Below, in pieces: positions 8,134-17,948 of a stretch of DNA of 35,683 bases. The stretch is from Gammaproteobacteria bacterium (GTDB lineage Bacteria; Pseudomonadota; Gammaproteobacteria; Burkholderiales; Sulfuricellaceae): positions 1-35,683 of the forward strand of contig JAHJJI010000092.1 of the NCBI GenBank assembly GCA_018823025.1. Reading direction: 5' to 3'. The notes beneath the pieces are model-generated. The model was given only the letters and a program-made list of their open reading frames with translations, searched no databases and was not told the origin of the DNA. Every line of letters begins with the position of its first letter. Positions within the stretch are counted from its first letter, which is position 1. The position numbers were made by a program, and so were the translations under genes.

Positions 8134-8571
8134 ATGAAACTTTTTTTGATCGCAGCGGCAGTAGCCGTTGCTACCCTCACCACCCCGGCACTCGCTGCCG
8201 ATGTTGGCGTCTCGGTCAGCATCGGCCAACCCGGCTTCTATGGCCAAATCGACATCGGCGATTATCCGCAGCCACAAGTAATCTATCGTCAGCCGATGGT
8301 CATCGAACGAGTACCGATGGATCGCCCGCCGATCTACCTGCGCGTACCTCCGGGCCACGCCAAACATTGGAGCAAAAACTGCCGCAAATACAACGCCTGC
8401 GGCGAGCGAGTCTACTTTGTGAAAGATGGCTGGTACAACCGCGAGTATGTTCCGCGTTATCAGGAACAACATCGTGATCGCAGGGATGACCGCCGCGACG
8501 AGGGCAGGGATGACCGTCGTGGAAAGCAAAAGAACGACCACAAAGGCAACGGCAAAGGTCGTGATCACTAG
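8134..8571 (+). CDS. Small secreted protein with charged repeat tail
   Basis: This 145-residue product has a signal peptide (MKLFLIAAAVAVATLTTPALA, cleavage before ADV). The mature N-terminus VGVSVSIGQPGFYGQIDIGD is similar to that of the upstream gene. The central part has a Cys pair (NCRKYNACGERV) and the aromatic element DGWYNREYVP. The tail is made of Asp/Arg and Lys/His clusters (DRRDDRRDEGRDDRR, KQKNDHKGNGKG), a composition that could bind polyanions or metals. It is likely exported to the periplasm. I do not recognise a characterised family, though short proteins of this layout occur in other betaproteobacteria as far as I recall. It follows its neighbour by 108 bases, with an inverted repeat between. 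Confidence 0.85.
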   Translation: MKLFLIAAAVAVATLTTPALAADVGVSVSIGQPGFYGQIDIGDYPQPQVIYRQPMVIERVPMDRPPIYLRVPPGHAKHWSKNCRKYNACGERVYFVKDGWYNREYVPRYQEQHRDRRDDRRDEGRDDRRGKQKNDHKGNGKGRDH

Positions 8572-8597
8572 TCGGCAGTCAACTTGAAAACGACCTT

Positions 8598-8625
8598 CGC
8601 CATTCCGGCGTGCGCTGGAATGGCG
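8598..8625. terminator. Perfect hairpin after the secreted-protein gene
   Basis: CGCCATTCC (8598-8606) and GGAATGGCG (8617-8625) are exact complements. The loop can pair further through GCG/CGC, leaving a very short loop. It is followed by AATTTGATTTG rather than a clean T run, so it is either a terminator between this gene and the minus-strand pseudogene or a dispersed REP-type palindrome. Confidence 0.5.
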
Positions 8626-8660
8626 GAATTTGATTTGTTCAGCACCTCCCTAACATCCGT

Positions 8661-8960
8661 TCACTTCGGTTGATGAATTGAATACACAGTAACCCTGTCA
8701 GAGTCAGGTCCTGATGCCATTACCTTGGCACCATCATTCATGAAGGCCGCGCTCAGCTGGTCAACTTTAACACCAACCGCATTTACGTCAGCTGCCGCAC
8801 CCGCCAAGACTTCGGCCCTATCGCTATTCGGTAGCGCATCGACCGATCTTATTGTCACCACGCCTTAACGGCATTAACACTGAATTAGCAGCGTCTTGAA
8901 GCCTGGATCTGCAAAAATAGCTGCTTTAACCTTGGCTGTAATATTGGCAGCGCTGTTCCA
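8661..8960 (-). pseudogene. Decayed BON-domain (OsmY-like) periplasmic protein gene
   Basis: Read on the minus strand, the stretch gives NITAKVKAAIFADPGFKT, then two in-frame stops, then GVVTIRSVDALPNSDRAEVL and AGAAADVNAV. These are the standard elements of a BON domain (ITAKVKAAL, then GVVTLSG, then A-LA-V-GV). The broken joint can be restored as ISVNAVKGVVT by removing one inserted base and adding one lost G, so two single-base indels inactivated it. No start codon, signal peptide or ribosome site remains upstream. The domain's role (phospholipid or envelope association under osmotic stress) comes from the family. This pseudogene and the hairpin at 8598 are all I recognise in the 517-base gap before zwf. 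Confidence 0.65.
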
Positions 8961-9089
8961 GATCAGCAGACGTAAATATTAATAACGGTCTATAAATAAA
9001 GGCAACGTCCACTTTCGACGCTAACGATTCGGGGTTTACTGCTAAAAAACAGCTTGGCCGGCATAAAAACAAGAAAGGGTGACACTGAG

Positions 9090-10502
9090 ATGGGAAATAA
9101 CCATAACAGCCCGTTGCCAGCCGATGCGCTGGTGATCTTCGGCGTAACCGGCGACCTCGCCTACAAGATGATCTTTCCGGCGCTCTACGCGATGGCCAGG
9201 CGCGGCGCTCTCAACGTGCCGGTGGTTGGTGTCGCCGCCTCGCAGTGGAGCCTGGCGCAACTGCGCAAACAGGCGACGGACAGCATCAGACAAGCGGGCA
9301 GGATCGCTGACCGGAGCGCCCTCGACCACCTTCTTTCCCTGCTCCAGTATGTGGGCGGAGATTATAACGACCCGGGCACGTTCAAAGCACTCAAACTGGC
9401 GCTGGGCGATGGCCGGCGCCCGGCGCACTACCTTGCCATTCCTCCCGTTTTGTTCGCGACGGTTATCAAAGGGCTCAATGCTGCGGGCCTGGCCGATCTG
9501 GCGCGCGTCATCGTCGAAAAACCGTTCGGGCGCGACCTGGCTTCGGCGCGAGAACTCAACCGCATCGCGCTGTCAGTGTTTCCGGATGATTCGATCTTCC
9601 GCATCGACCACTATCTCGGGAAGGAGGCGATCATGAATATCCTCTATTTCCGTTTCGCCAATTCGTTCCTTGAACCGATCTGGAACCGCAACAGCGTGGC
9701 CAGTGTGCAGATCACGCTGGCCGAGGATTTCGGCGTGAAGGGTCGCGGTGCATTTTACGAAAGCGCGGGTTGCCTGCGCGACGTCATCCAGAACCATCTG
9801 TTCCAGATTGTCGCGCTACTTGCCATGGAACCCCCTGCTTATCAGGGCTATGCCGCTGTCCACTGCGAGAAAGCCAAAGTGTTCCAGGCCATGCGCCCGC
9901 TAAGGCCGGACGACGTGGTGCGTGGCCAGTACGCCGGCTACCGGAAAGAGCCAGGAGTGGCGAAAGACTCGGACGTCGAGACGTTCTGTGCCCTGCGGCT
10001 GTTTATCGACTCGTGGCGCTGGGAAGGCGTGCCGTGGTACCTGCGATCAGGTAAATGTCTGGCGACCACAGCGGCCGAAGTTCTGGTGGAGTTAAAACCG
10101 CCGCCGCAAAGGCTGTTCGACGACTCGGCGCCGATGAACGGGCGGGCCAATTATCTGCGCTTCCGGCTCTCCCCCAACTCCGCCGTCGCCCTCGCTGCGC
10201 GTGTCAAGCGCGCAGGCAAGGAGTTCGTCGGCGACCAGCACGAGCTCTATTTGCTGAATGAACAGATGGGCAAAGAAACACCTTACGAAAGACTGCTGGG
10301 TGACGCCATGGCCGGTAACGGTGCGCTTTTCACCCGCGAGGACGCGATTGAGGCTGCCTGGGCGGTGGTCGATCCAGTTCTTGTCACGCACCATCGGGCT
10401 TACCCCTACAAGCCCGGCAGCTGGGGACCGAAACAAGCTGACGCGCTGATTGCCGCAGATGGAAGCTGGCACAACCCAACACTAGTGAAGGAGAAAAAAT
10501 GA
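9090..10502 (+). CDS. zwf: Glucose-6-phosphate 1-dehydrogenase
   Basis: This enzyme oxidises glucose-6-phosphate to 6-phosphogluconolactone with NAD(P)+, the entry to the oxidative pentose phosphate or Entner-Doudoroff route. The 470-residue protein has the dinucleotide-binding fingerprint GVTGDL at 18-23, [10 protein letters not shown], and the substrate-binding signature RIDHYLGKE (about 171-179). The start at 9090 fits an AAAGGGTGA ribosome site; an in-frame ATG at 9054 is less likely. It is the first gene of the operon and its stop overlaps the tal start (ATGA). No gnd, edd or eda gene is present in the window, so the fate of 6-phosphogluconate cannot be told here. Confidence 0.96.
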   Translation: MGNNHNSPLPADALVIFGVTGDLAYKMIFPALYAMARRGALNVPVVGVAASQWSLAQLRKQATDSIRQAGRIADRSALDHLLSLLQYVGGDYNDPGTFKALKLALGDGRRPAHYLAIPPVLFATVIKGLNAAGLADLARVIVEKPFGRDLASARELNRIALSVFPDDSIFRIDHYLGKEAIMNILYFRFANSFLEPIWNRNSVASVQITLAEDFGVKGRGAFYESAGCLRDVIQNHLFQIVALLAMEPPAYQGYAAVHCEKAKVFQAMRPLRPDDVVRGQYAGYRKEPGVAKDSDVETFCALRLFIDSWRWEGVPWYLRSGKCLATTAAEVLVELKPPPQRLFDDSAPMNGRANYLRFRLSPNSAVALAARVKRAGKEFVGDQHELYLLNEQMGKETPYERLLGDAMAGNGALFTREDAIEAAWAVVDPVLVTHHRAYPYKPGSWGPKQADALIAADGSWHNPTLVKEKK

Positions 10503-11602
10503 AATCGACACAACAACTGCACGATCTCGGTCAGAGCCTGTGGCTCGACAATATCACGCGCGGACTGCTGACAAGCGGCACACTTGAGCGCTATATCAGA
10601 GACTTTTCCATAACCGGGCTGACCTCGAATCCCACGATCTTCGATCAGGCCATCAGAAATACCGACTTCTACGACGCTGCCATCCGCCAAAAAGCGCTGG
10701 CCGGCAAGTCAGGCGAAGCACTCTTTTTTGAACTGGCGCTGGAGGACCTGATCCAGGCCGCCGATCTCTTTCGCCCCGTCCACAATGCGACCGGCGGCGT
10801 GGATGGCTGGGTATCGCTGGAGGTGTCGCCTTTGCTGGCGGATAACACGGCCGGCACCATACAGGCGGCGGTGCAACTTCATGCTCAGGCGCAACGCCCG
10901 AATCTATTCATCAAGATACCGGGCACCGATGCAGGCATTGCTGCGGTCGAGGAAACCATTTTCGCCGGTGTGCCGGTGAATGTGACCTTGCTGTTCTCCC
11001 GTGAACACTACATCGCCGCTGCCGAGGCGTATATGCGCGGCATCGAACGGCGCATCGCTGCCGGCCTCGATGCCAAGGTTGCTTCAGTGGCATCGATTTT
11101 CGTCAGCCGCTGGGACGTCGCCATCAAGGACAAGGTTCCAGATGCGCTACGCAACCGCCTCGGCATTGCCATCGGCATGCGCACCTACAAAGCCTATTGC
11201 GATCTGCTGGCCGCGCCGCGCTGGCAAAAATTGGCCGGTGCAGGCGCCCTGCCGCAACGCTTGCTGTGGGCCAGCACCGGCAGCAAGGATCCTGCTGCAC
11301 CGGACACGCTTTATCTTGGGGCTCTCGCGGCGCCGGATACCATCAACACCATCCCCGAGAAGACGCTGCTCGCCTTTGTCGAGCACGGTGAAGTAAAAGG
11401 CGCCTTGCCGCCTGACGGCGGTGATGCCGAAACGCTGCTCGCCGAATTTGCACGGGCTGGAGTGGACGACAGGGAACTTGCGGTTACGCTCCAGCATGAG
11501 GGCGCGCAATCTTTCGCAAAATCCTGGAACGACCTGATGGGCTGCATTGCGTCAAAAAGCGCTGCGCTTGGGCAAGCCCACCCGGATGGAGCCAAGCCAT
11601 GA
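10499..11602 (+). CDS. tal: Transaldolase
   Basis: Transaldolase moves a dihydroxyacetone unit between fructose-6-P/erythrose-4-P and sedoheptulose-7-P/glyceraldehyde-3-P. The 367-residue length suits the longer class found with glucose-6-P isomerase or G6PDH genes. Visible motifs are [13 protein letters not shown], the Schiff-base lysine region [10 protein letters not shown] (K139) and the VNVTLLFS strand. It is translationally coupled to zwf by a four-base ATGA overlap. The stop codon itself overlaps the ATG of a decayed transketolase start, indicating that tal was once followed directly by tkt. Confidence 0.95.
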   Translation: MKSTQQLHDLGQSLWLDNITRGLLTSGTLERYIRDFSITGLTSNPTIFDQAIRNTDFYDAAIRQKALAGKSGEALFFELALEDLIQAADLFRPVHNATGGVDGWVSLEVSPLLADNTAGTIQAAVQLHAQAQRPNLFIKIPGTDAGIAAVEETIFAGVPVNVTLLFSREHYIAAAEAYMRGIERRIAAGLDAKVASVASIFVSRWDVAIKDKVPDALRNRLGIAIGMRTYKAYCDLLAAPRWQKLAGAGALPQRLLWASTGSKDPAAPDTLYLGALAAPDTINTIPEKTLLAFVEHGEVKGALPPDGGDAETLLAEFARAGVDDRELAVTLQHEGAQSFAKSWNDLMGCIASKSAALGQAHPDGAKP

Positions 11603-11690
11603 CAGTCGCAGCGCAGATCAACCCGCTGTGCATCAATACCTGCGCACGCTTTCCATCAACGCCGTGCAGTAGTCGCAACAGGGGATTGCG
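11599..11690 (+). pseudogene. tkt: N-terminal remnant of a transketolase gene
   Basis: The ATG at 11599 overlaps the tal stop (ATGA) and reads [14 protein letters not shown], matching the usual transketolase opening (TQINELCINTIRTL...). After one missing base the reading continues in another frame as LRTLSINAVQ, then a stop where a Lys codon would be expected, then SQQG, corresponding to RTLSIDAVQKANSGHPG in intact enzymes. Homology ends near 11685 and the glgP ribosome site begins. About 30 of some 660 codons remain. I infer that tkt was deleted from the operon, leaving its start in place; a full copy probably exists elsewhere because the pathway needs it. Confidence 0.65.
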
Positions 11691-11716
11691 TCCATGATAA
11701 ATAGGTAGGAGACACC

Positions 11717-14260
11717 ATGAATGAACAAACACGGGGCAGCCACCCGATAGACGGCCTTCTCCCTGCGGACGTCGAAGGATTCGATTCCCTGGTCGAACTG
11801 GCTCTGGATATGCGCTGGTCGTGGAGCCATGTCACCGACGAGGTGTGGCGACAGCTGGACCCGGTGCTGTGGGAGCTGACGCATCACCCGTGCGATGTCC
11901 TGCAGACGGTCTCACGGGAGAAGATCCAGAACGTACTCGCCGATCCGGCCTTCCGCAACAAGATCGATGCCATGGTGCAGTCCAAGAAGCAGGCAGCGGA
12001 GGCGCCAGCGTGGTTTCAGCAACATCATCCCGATGCCCCCCTGACCTGCGTAGCCTATTTCAGCCTGGAATTCATGTTGAGCGAAGCCCTCCCGATCTAT
12101 TCGGGAGGGCTGGGCAATGTGGCCGGCGATCAGCTCAAGGCCGCCAGCGATCTGGGCATTCCGGTGGTCGGCGTGGGTCTGCTCTACCAGCAGGGCTATT
12201 TTCGCCAGATTATTGACCAGGACGGCGCGCAACAGGCTCTTTATCCGTACAACGATCCAGGGCAATTGCCGATCAGCCCCCTGCGCAAGCCGAATGGAGA
12301 GTGGTTGCGATTAGAGGTTGCGTTACCCGGTTACTCGGTATGGCTGCGCGCCTGGCAGGTTCAGGTCGGTCGCGTGAAACTGTACCTGCTGGACAGCAAT
12401 GACGCAGCAAACTACCCGGCACATCGCGGGATCACCAGCGAGTTGTACGGGGGCGGACCGGAGTTGCGGCTGCAACAGGAGATGGTGCTCGGGATCGGCG
12501 GATGGCGATTACTCCGTGCGCTCGGCCTCCAGCCGGAAGTCTGTCACCTCAACGAAGGTCATGCGGCCTTCGCCGTGCTGGAGCGCGCCCGTAATTTCAT
12601 AGAGGAATCCGGTCAGCCTTTTGATGTGGCTCTGGCCGTAACCAGAGCGGGCAACCTGTTCACTACGCACACGGCGGTAGCCGCCGGCTTCGATCGTTTT
12701 GCTCCGTCCCTGATCGAACAATACCTCAGTGGTTATGCCAGAAAATTGGGGATCACGCTCCACGACCTGCTGGCGCTCGGCCGCCAGAACCCGGATGACC
12801 CGTCGGAGAGTTTCAACATGGCCTATCTGGCGATCCGCGGAAGTGGCGCGGTGAATGGCGTAAGCCGCTTGCATGGGCAAGTGAGCCGCCACCTCTTCGA
12901 ACCTCTCTTCCCGCACTGGCCGGCGGAGGAGGTGCCCATCGGCCACGTCACTAACGGCGTCCACATGCCGACCTGGGACTCGGAAGCCGCGGACGATCTT
13001 TGGACGGAGGCCTGTGGCAAGAACCGCTGGCTAGGGGAGTGGGAAACCCTGGAGCAGGACATGCGCCGCGTTTCAGACACCCGGCTCTGGCAATTCCGCA
13101 TCGCCGCCAGCCAGTCTTTTGTGACCTACGTGCGCGAGCGCTTGACCAGGCAACTGGCCTCCTCCGGCGCGTCGGCCGAAGCAGTGGCGGAGGCGAGCCA
13201 TCTTTTCGATCCCAATGTGTTGACCTTGGGCTTTGCGCGGCGCTTCGCCGCCTACAAACGCCCCAACCTGCTGCTGCACGATCCGGAGCGGCTGCTGCGC
13301 CTGTTGGCCAATCCGCAACGCCCGGTACAGCTCATCTTGGCTGGCAAGGCCCATCCCTCCGACTTGGAAGGGCAGGCCCTGATTCGGCAGTGGATACGGT
13401 TCATCCGACGGCCCGAGGCCCGCCGCCATGTGATCTTCCTCAGCGACTACAACATGCTCTTGAGCGAGTCCCTCGTGCAGGGGGTCGATGTCTGGATCAA
13501 CACGCCCCGGCGGCCCTGGGAGGCGTGTGGAACCAGCGGCATGAAGGTACTGGTCAATGGCGGCCTCAATCTCTCGGAACTGGACGGCTGGTGGGCCGAG
13601 GCCTACACGCCGGAGGTGGGGTGGGCACTGGGGGATGGTCAGGAACATGATCACGATCCCGCCTGGGACGCGATTGAAGCCGAAGCCCTCTATGACTTGC
13701 TCGAGAACGAGGTGATTCCTGAATTCTATGCTCGTGACGAACAAGGCATTCCCAGCGCCTGGGTGAACCGGATGCGAGAAAGCATGGCGCAATTGACGCC
13801 GCGTTTCTGCGCCAACCGCTCGGTGTGCGAATACACCGATCAGCATTATCTTCCCGCGGCCTCAGCCTACCTTGCACGGGCTGTCGATAAAGGCGCAATC
13901 GGCGTGGATATGATTAATTGGCGGCACGCACTGGACCAAAAATGGACCGCACTGCGCTTCGGTGAAGTAAAGCTTGAAACCGATGGCGAGCAGCATGTAT
14001 TCGAGATTCAAATGTATCTCGATGACCTGGACCCGGAGTCTGTGCGGGTCGAGCTTTATGCCAATGGTGCTAAGGGTGCTGCGCCGGAGCGAGTGGAGAT
14101 GCAGCGCGTGCGGCAACTGGTGGGCGCAATAAACGGCTACGCCTATCGCGCAGGGGTTTCTGCCGCCCGCCCGGCTTCGGACTATACGGCGCGGCTCATC
14201 CCTCACCGCGATGGTGTGGCGGCTCCTCTGGAAGAGGCACATATCCTGTGGCAGCGGTGA
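11717..14260 (+). CDS. glgP: Alpha-glucan (glycogen) phosphorylase, DUF3417-containing type
   Basis: The enzyme releases glucose-1-phosphate from glycogen or maltodextrin using phosphate and pyridoxal phosphate. The 847-residue protein belongs to the bacterial/archaeal type that starts with a DUF3417 domain (about 15-110; LVELALDMRWSWSHV). It carries AYFSLEF and LPIYSGGLGNVAGDQLKAAS, and the PLP site EACGTSGMK, whose Lys is about residue 610. The usual second residue in that site is EASG; here it is EACG. AGGAGA precedes the ATG. The gene follows the tkt remnant, and the 83 bases to ackA hold a perfect palindrome. It supplies hexose phosphate to the downstream enzymes. Confidence 0.94.
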   Translation: MNEQTRGSHPIDGLLPADVEGFDSLVELALDMRWSWSHVTDEVWRQLDPVLWELTHHPCDVLQTVSREKIQNVLADPAFRNKIDAMVQSKKQAAEAPAWFQQHHPDAPLTCVAYFSLEFMLSEALPIYSGGLGNVAGDQLKAASDLGIPVVGVGLLYQQGYFRQIIDQDGAQQALYPYNDPGQLPISPLRKPNGEWLRLEVALPGYSVWLRAWQVQVGRVKLYLLDSNDAANYPAHRGITSELYGGGPELRLQQEMVLGIGGWRLLRALGLQPEVCHLNEGHAAFAVLERARNFIEESGQPFDVALAVTRAGNLFTTHTAVAAGFDRFAPSLIEQYLSGYARKLGITLHDLLALGRQNPDDPSESFNMAYLAIRGSGAVNGVSRLHGQVSRHLFEPLFPHWPAEEVPIGHVTNGVHMPTWDSEAADDLWTEACGKNRWLGEWETLEQDMRRVSDTRLWQFRIAASQSFVTYVRERLTRQLASSGASAEAVAEASHLFDPNVLTLGFARRFAAYKRPNLLLHDPERLLRLLANPQRPVQLILAGKAHPSDLEGQALIRQWIRFIRRPEARRHVIFLSDYNMLLSESLVQGVDVWINTPRRPWEACGTSGMKVLVNGGLNLSELDGWWAEAYTPEVGWALGDGQEHDHDPAWDAIEAEALYDLLENEVIPEFYARDEQGIPSAWVNRMRESMAQLTPRFCANRSVCEYTDQHYLPAASAYLARAVDKGAIGVDMINWRHALDQKWTALRFGEVKLETDGEQHVFEIQMYLDDLDPESVRVELYANGAKGAAPERVEMQRVRQLVGAINGYAYRAGVSAARPASDYTARLIPHRDGVAAPLEEAHILWQR

Positions 14261-14270
14261 TTTCATCACA

Positions 14271-14291
14271 CGTATAGCGCATTGCGCTACG
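14271..14291. repeat. Palindrome between glgP and ackA
   Basis: TAGCGCA-T-TGCGCTA (14275-14289) is a perfect inverted repeat with a one-base centre. It is extended by CG on each side if a small bulge is allowed. It lies 10 to 30 bases after the glgP stop and could be an intra-operon processing hairpin or an operator. Confidence 0.45.
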
Positions 14292-14343
14292 AATAACTGG
14301 CTGCGGTTGAATTGAAATTTGGAAAATAACAAAGGAATAGAGC

Positions 14344-15552
14344 GTGAGCCTGGCTAAAGACAGCGTACTAACGATCAACGGCGGTTCGTCGAGCATCAAG
14401 TTCGCGCTTTATCAGACCAGCGAGCCGATGCCACGAGGGTTGACAGGAAAAATTGACCGCATCGGTTTACCTGGGACGAATCTGACTTTCAGCGATACGT
14501 CCCGAGGACAGCAAGGCAATCTGGCCATGGAAGTTGTCGATCATGGTTCGGCGGCGAATTTCTTGATCGACTGGCTCGAACAGCAGGTCGGTTTTACGCA
14601 CGTCGTAGCAGTTGGGCACCGCGTGGTTCATGGCATGAAACACATCCAGCCTGAGCGGGTTTCTCAGGCATTGCTGGATGAACTGCACCGCATCAGTCCG
14701 TATGACCCGGAACATCTTCCGCGCGAGATTGAACTGATCGAGGCGTTCCGCCGGCGTTACCCACAACTGCCTCAGGTGGCCTGTTTTGACACGGCATTTC
14801 ACCACACCTTGCCGCGCGTGGCCAAGCTCTTGCCTATCCCGCGTCGTTTCGATGCGATGGGGATCCAGCGCTACGGATTCCATGGTCTGTCCTATGCTTA
14901 TCTTATGCAACAGCTCGCGCATATTGCCGGCGCGAAAGCAGCCCAGGGCCGTGTGATCCTGGCGCACCTGGGCAACGGGGCGAGCCTGGCGGCAGTTCGC
15001 GACGGTCAGAGCATCGATACCAGCATGGGGTTTACTCCGACTGGCGGTTTGACTATGGGGTCCCGGACAGGCGACCTGGATCCCGGCGTGGCATGGGTCT
15101 TGATGCAGAGTGAGAACCTGACACCCCAGCAGTTCAACCAGCTCATCAATCATGAATCCGGACTGCTCGGCATCTCCGAGACCAGTTCCGACATGCGAGA
15201 TCTGATTGCATTAGAGGCAACCGACGAGCGCGCGGCAGAGGCGGTAGCCCTGTTTTGTTACCAGGCAAAAAAATGGATCGGTTCATACGCCGCGGCGCTG
15301 AGCGGACTGGATACGCTGGTGTTCGCAGGCGGCATCGGGGAAAGCGCGTCCGTAATACGCACCCGGATCTGCGCCGGGCTGGAATTTCTGGGTATCGAAA
15401 TCGATGAAAAACGTAACGTAGCGAATGCGGACGCGATTTCCTCTGAAACCAGCAGGGTTACGGTTCGAGTCATGCACACGGATGAGGAAGTGATGATCGC
15501 GAAATCTGTCTGCCACGTTTTGGGTCTGCCGATTGAAAAGGAAGGTACATGA
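14344..15552 (+). CDS. ackA: Acetate kinase
   Basis: Converts acetyl phosphate plus ADP into acetate plus ATP. The 402-residue length is typical. The N-terminal phosphate-binding strand [10 protein letters not shown], the signature VGHRVVHGM, the GFHGLSY motif, HLGNGAS, and the C-terminal [10 protein letters not shown] are all present. The start is GTG at 14344 with AAAGGAATAG upstream. The stop overlaps the ATG of xfp by four bases, so the two enzymes that make and use acetyl phosphate are translationally coupled. No pta gene is present, which agrees with Xfp being the source of acetyl phosphate. Confidence 0.95.
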   Translation: MSLAKDSVLTINGGSSSIKFALYQTSEPMPRGLTGKIDRIGLPGTNLTFSDTSRGQQGNLAMEVVDHGSAANFLIDWLEQQVGFTHVVAVGHRVVHGMKHIQPERVSQALLDELHRISPYDPEHLPREIELIEAFRRRYPQLPQVACFDTAFHHTLPRVAKLLPIPRRFDAMGIQRYGFHGLSYAYLMQQLAHIAGAKAAQGRVILAHLGNGASLAAVRDGQSIDTSMGFTPTGGLTMGSRTGDLDPGVAWVLMQSENLTPQQFNQLINHESGLLGISETSSDMRDLIALEATDERAAEAVALFCYQAKKWIGSYAAALSGLDTLVFAGGIGESASVIRTRICAGLEFLGIEIDEKRNVANADAISSETSRVTVRVMHTDEEVMIAKSVCHVLGLPIEKEGT

Positions 15553-17948
15553 GCATGAAAATGAAAAAGCCAAAGATCAAGAACAATCCTTTGCCCCCCG
15601 ATCTTCTGCGCAAGATGAATGCCTACTGGCGGGCAGCCAACTATCTGTCGGTTGGACAGATATATCTGTACGACAATCCGCTGCTCAAAAAGCCATTAAA
15701 GCTGGAACATGTGAAGCCGCGCTTGCTGGGGCACTTGGGGACCACGCCGGGCCTGAATTTTGTTTATGTCCACCTCAACCGGATCATCCGGCAATACGAC
15801 CTGAGCATCATCAATGTCACCGGCCCCGGACACGGCGGGCCGGGCCTGGTGGCCAATACCTATCTGGAGGGGACTTACAGCGAGGTGTATCCGAACATTT
15901 CCCAGGACGAACAGGGCATGAAGAAGCTGTTCACCCAATTTTCTTTTCCTGGCGGCATCCCCAGTCACGTTGCACCAGAAACGCCGGGCTCGATTAACGA
16001 AGGCGGCGAACTCGGCTATGCCCTGTCACACGCCTACGGCGCCGCGTTCGACAATCCCGACCTGCTGGTGGCCTGCGTGGTGGGCGATGGCGAGGCAGAA
16101 ACCGGCCCAATGGCGACCAGTTGGCACTCGAACAAATTTCTCAATCCGGTTCATGACGGTGCCGTGCTGCCCATTTTGCATTTGAACGGCTACAAGATCG
16201 CCGGCCCCACCGTGCTGGCGCGAATTCCCCACGACGAGTTGGAAGCGCTGTTCTGCGGCTATGGATACACACCGTATTTCGTCGAGGGCGACGACCCCGA
16301 CGAGATGCATCAGCTGATGGCCGCCACTCTGGATGTGGTGGTTGCCGATATCCGGCGCATCCAGCGCGACGCTCGTACCAACGGCTTCGGCGAGCGCCCG
16401 CGCTGGCCGATGATCATCCTGCGCTCGCCGAAGGGCTGGACTGGTCCTGAATCAGTCGATGGCAAACCGGTCGAAGGGACATTTCACGCACATCAGGTGC
16501 CGGTAACTAATTTCGTCAAGGAGCCCAAGCATTTAAAGATTCTCGAACAGTGGATGAAAAGTTACCGGCCTGAAGAGCTGTTTGATGACCAGGGCAGGCT
16601 GATTCAGGAACTGGCCGAACTGGCGCCGACAGGCGAGCGGCGCATGGGCGCCAGCCCGCATGCCAATGGCGGCATGCTGCTGCGCGACCTTAAAATGCCG
16701 GACTTCCGCGACTATGCGGTCAAGGTACCGCAACCCGGCGAGGTGATAGCCGAAGCGACGCGCGCCCAGGGTGAGCTCATGCGCGACGTGATGAAGCTCA
16801 ACGCCGAGGCACACAACTTCCGGGTTTTCAGCCCGGACGAAACTGCGTCGAATCGCTGGGGTGCGCTGTTCGAAGTGACGAACCGCTGTTCGACTGCAGA
16901 GATTCTTCCCGGCGACGAACATGTCGCGCCCGATGGCCGGGTGATGGAGATGTTGAGTGAGCATCAGTGCCAAGGCTGGCTCGAAGGTTATCTGTTGACC
17001 GGGCGCCATGGCTTTTTCTCATGCTATGAAGCCTTCATCCACATTGTCGATTCGATGTTCAACCAGCACGCCAAGTGGCTCGATGTGACGCGCGACATTG
17101 CGTGGCGCCGACCGATTGCTTCGTTGAACTACCTGCTCTCCTCGCACGTATGGCGTCAGGATCACAATGGCTTCAGCCATCAGGACCCGGGGTTCATCGA
17201 CGTGGTAGCAAACAAGAAGGCTGAAATCATCCGCGTCTATCTGCCGCCCGATGCCAACACCCTGCTGTGGGTCACCGACCATTGCCTGCGCAGCCACAAT
17301 GACGTCAATGTCATTGTCGCGGGCAAGCAACCGGAACTGCAATGGCTGGACATGGATGCGGCAATCCGGCACTGCACCGCCGGGCTTGGCATCTGGGAAT
17401 GGGCCAGCAACGACGAAGGGGGAGATCCCGATGTTGTCATGGCCTGCTGCGGCGACGTGCCGACGCTGGAGACGCTGGCTGCGGTCAAGATTCTGCGCCA
17501 GCATTTTCCGGAACTGAAAATCCGCGTCATCAACATAGTGAATTTAATGACCCTGCAGCCGCAGAGCGAGCACCCGCACGGCATCTCCGACAAGGACTTC
17601 GACGTCCTCTTCACCCGGGACAAACCGATCATTTTTGCCTTCCACGGCTATCCCTGGCTGATCCACCGTCTGACCTATCGCCGCACCAATCACAAGAACC
17701 TGCATGTTCGCGGCTACAAGGAAAACGGCACGACCACCACGCCTTTCGACATGGCGGTGCTGAACGATCTCGACCGCTTCCATCTGGCGGGCGACGTCAT
17801 CGACCGGGTGCCGAGCCTGGGTTCGCGCGCCGCTTATGCCAAACAGTTTCTGCGTGACAAGCTGCTCGATCACAAGACTTACATCGAGAAACACGGTGAG
17901 GACATGCCGGAGATTCGCAACTGGAAGTGGAGACTGATCCATGAATAA
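15549..17948 (+). CDS. xfp: Phosphoketolase (xylulose-5-phosphate/fructose-6-phosphate)
   Basis: A thiamine-diphosphate enzyme that cleaves xylulose-5-P (and often fructose-6-P) with phosphate to acetyl phosphate plus glyceraldehyde-3-P or erythrose-4-P. The length of 799 residues is normal. Motifs include [38 protein letters not shown], the ThDP/Mg motif [16 protein letters not shown], and the C-terminal [19 protein letters not shown]. It overlaps ackA (ATGA) and the next gene by eight bases. Together with ackA it makes one ATP per C2 unit without glycolysis. A 93-base stretch of its 3' part (17727-17819) has a diverged copy at 19322-19414. Confidence 0.96.
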   Translation: MSMKMKKPKIKNNPLPPDLLRKMNAYWRAANYLSVGQIYLYDNPLLKKPLKLEHVKPRLLGHLGTTPGLNFVYVHLNRIIRQYDLSIINVTGPGHGGPGLVANTYLEGTYSEVYPNISQDEQGMKKLFTQFSFPGGIPSHVAPETPGSINEGGELGYALSHAYGAAFDNPDLLVACVVGDGEAETGPMATSWHSNKFLNPVHDGAVLPILHLNGYKIAGPTVLARIPHDELEALFCGYGYTPYFVEGDDPDEMHQLMAATLDVVVADIRRIQRDARTNGFGERPRWPMIILRSPKGWTGPESVDGKPVEGTFHAHQVPVTNFVKEPKHLKILEQWMKSYRPEELFDDQGRLIQELAELAPTGERRMGASPHANGGMLLRDLKMPDFRDYAVKVPQPGEVIAEATRAQGELMRDVMKLNAEAHNFRVFSPDETASNRWGALFEVTNRCSTAEILPGDEHVAPDGRVMEMLSEHQCQGWLEGYLLTGRHGFFSCYEAFIHIVDSMFNQHAKWLDVTRDIAWRRPIASLNYLLSSHVWRQDHNGFSHQDPGFIDVVANKKAEIIRVYLPPDANTLLWVTDHCLRSHNDVNVIVAGKQPELQWLDMDAAIRHCTAGLGIWEWASNDEGGDPDVVMACCGDVPTLETLAAVKILRQHFPELKIRVINIVNLMTLQPQSEHPHGISDKDFDVLFTRDKPIIFAFHGYPWLIHRLTYRRTNHKNLHVRGYKENGTTTTPFDMAVLNDLDRFHLAGDVIDRVPSLGSRAAYAKQFLRDKLLDHKTYIEKHGEDMPEIRNWKWRLIHE

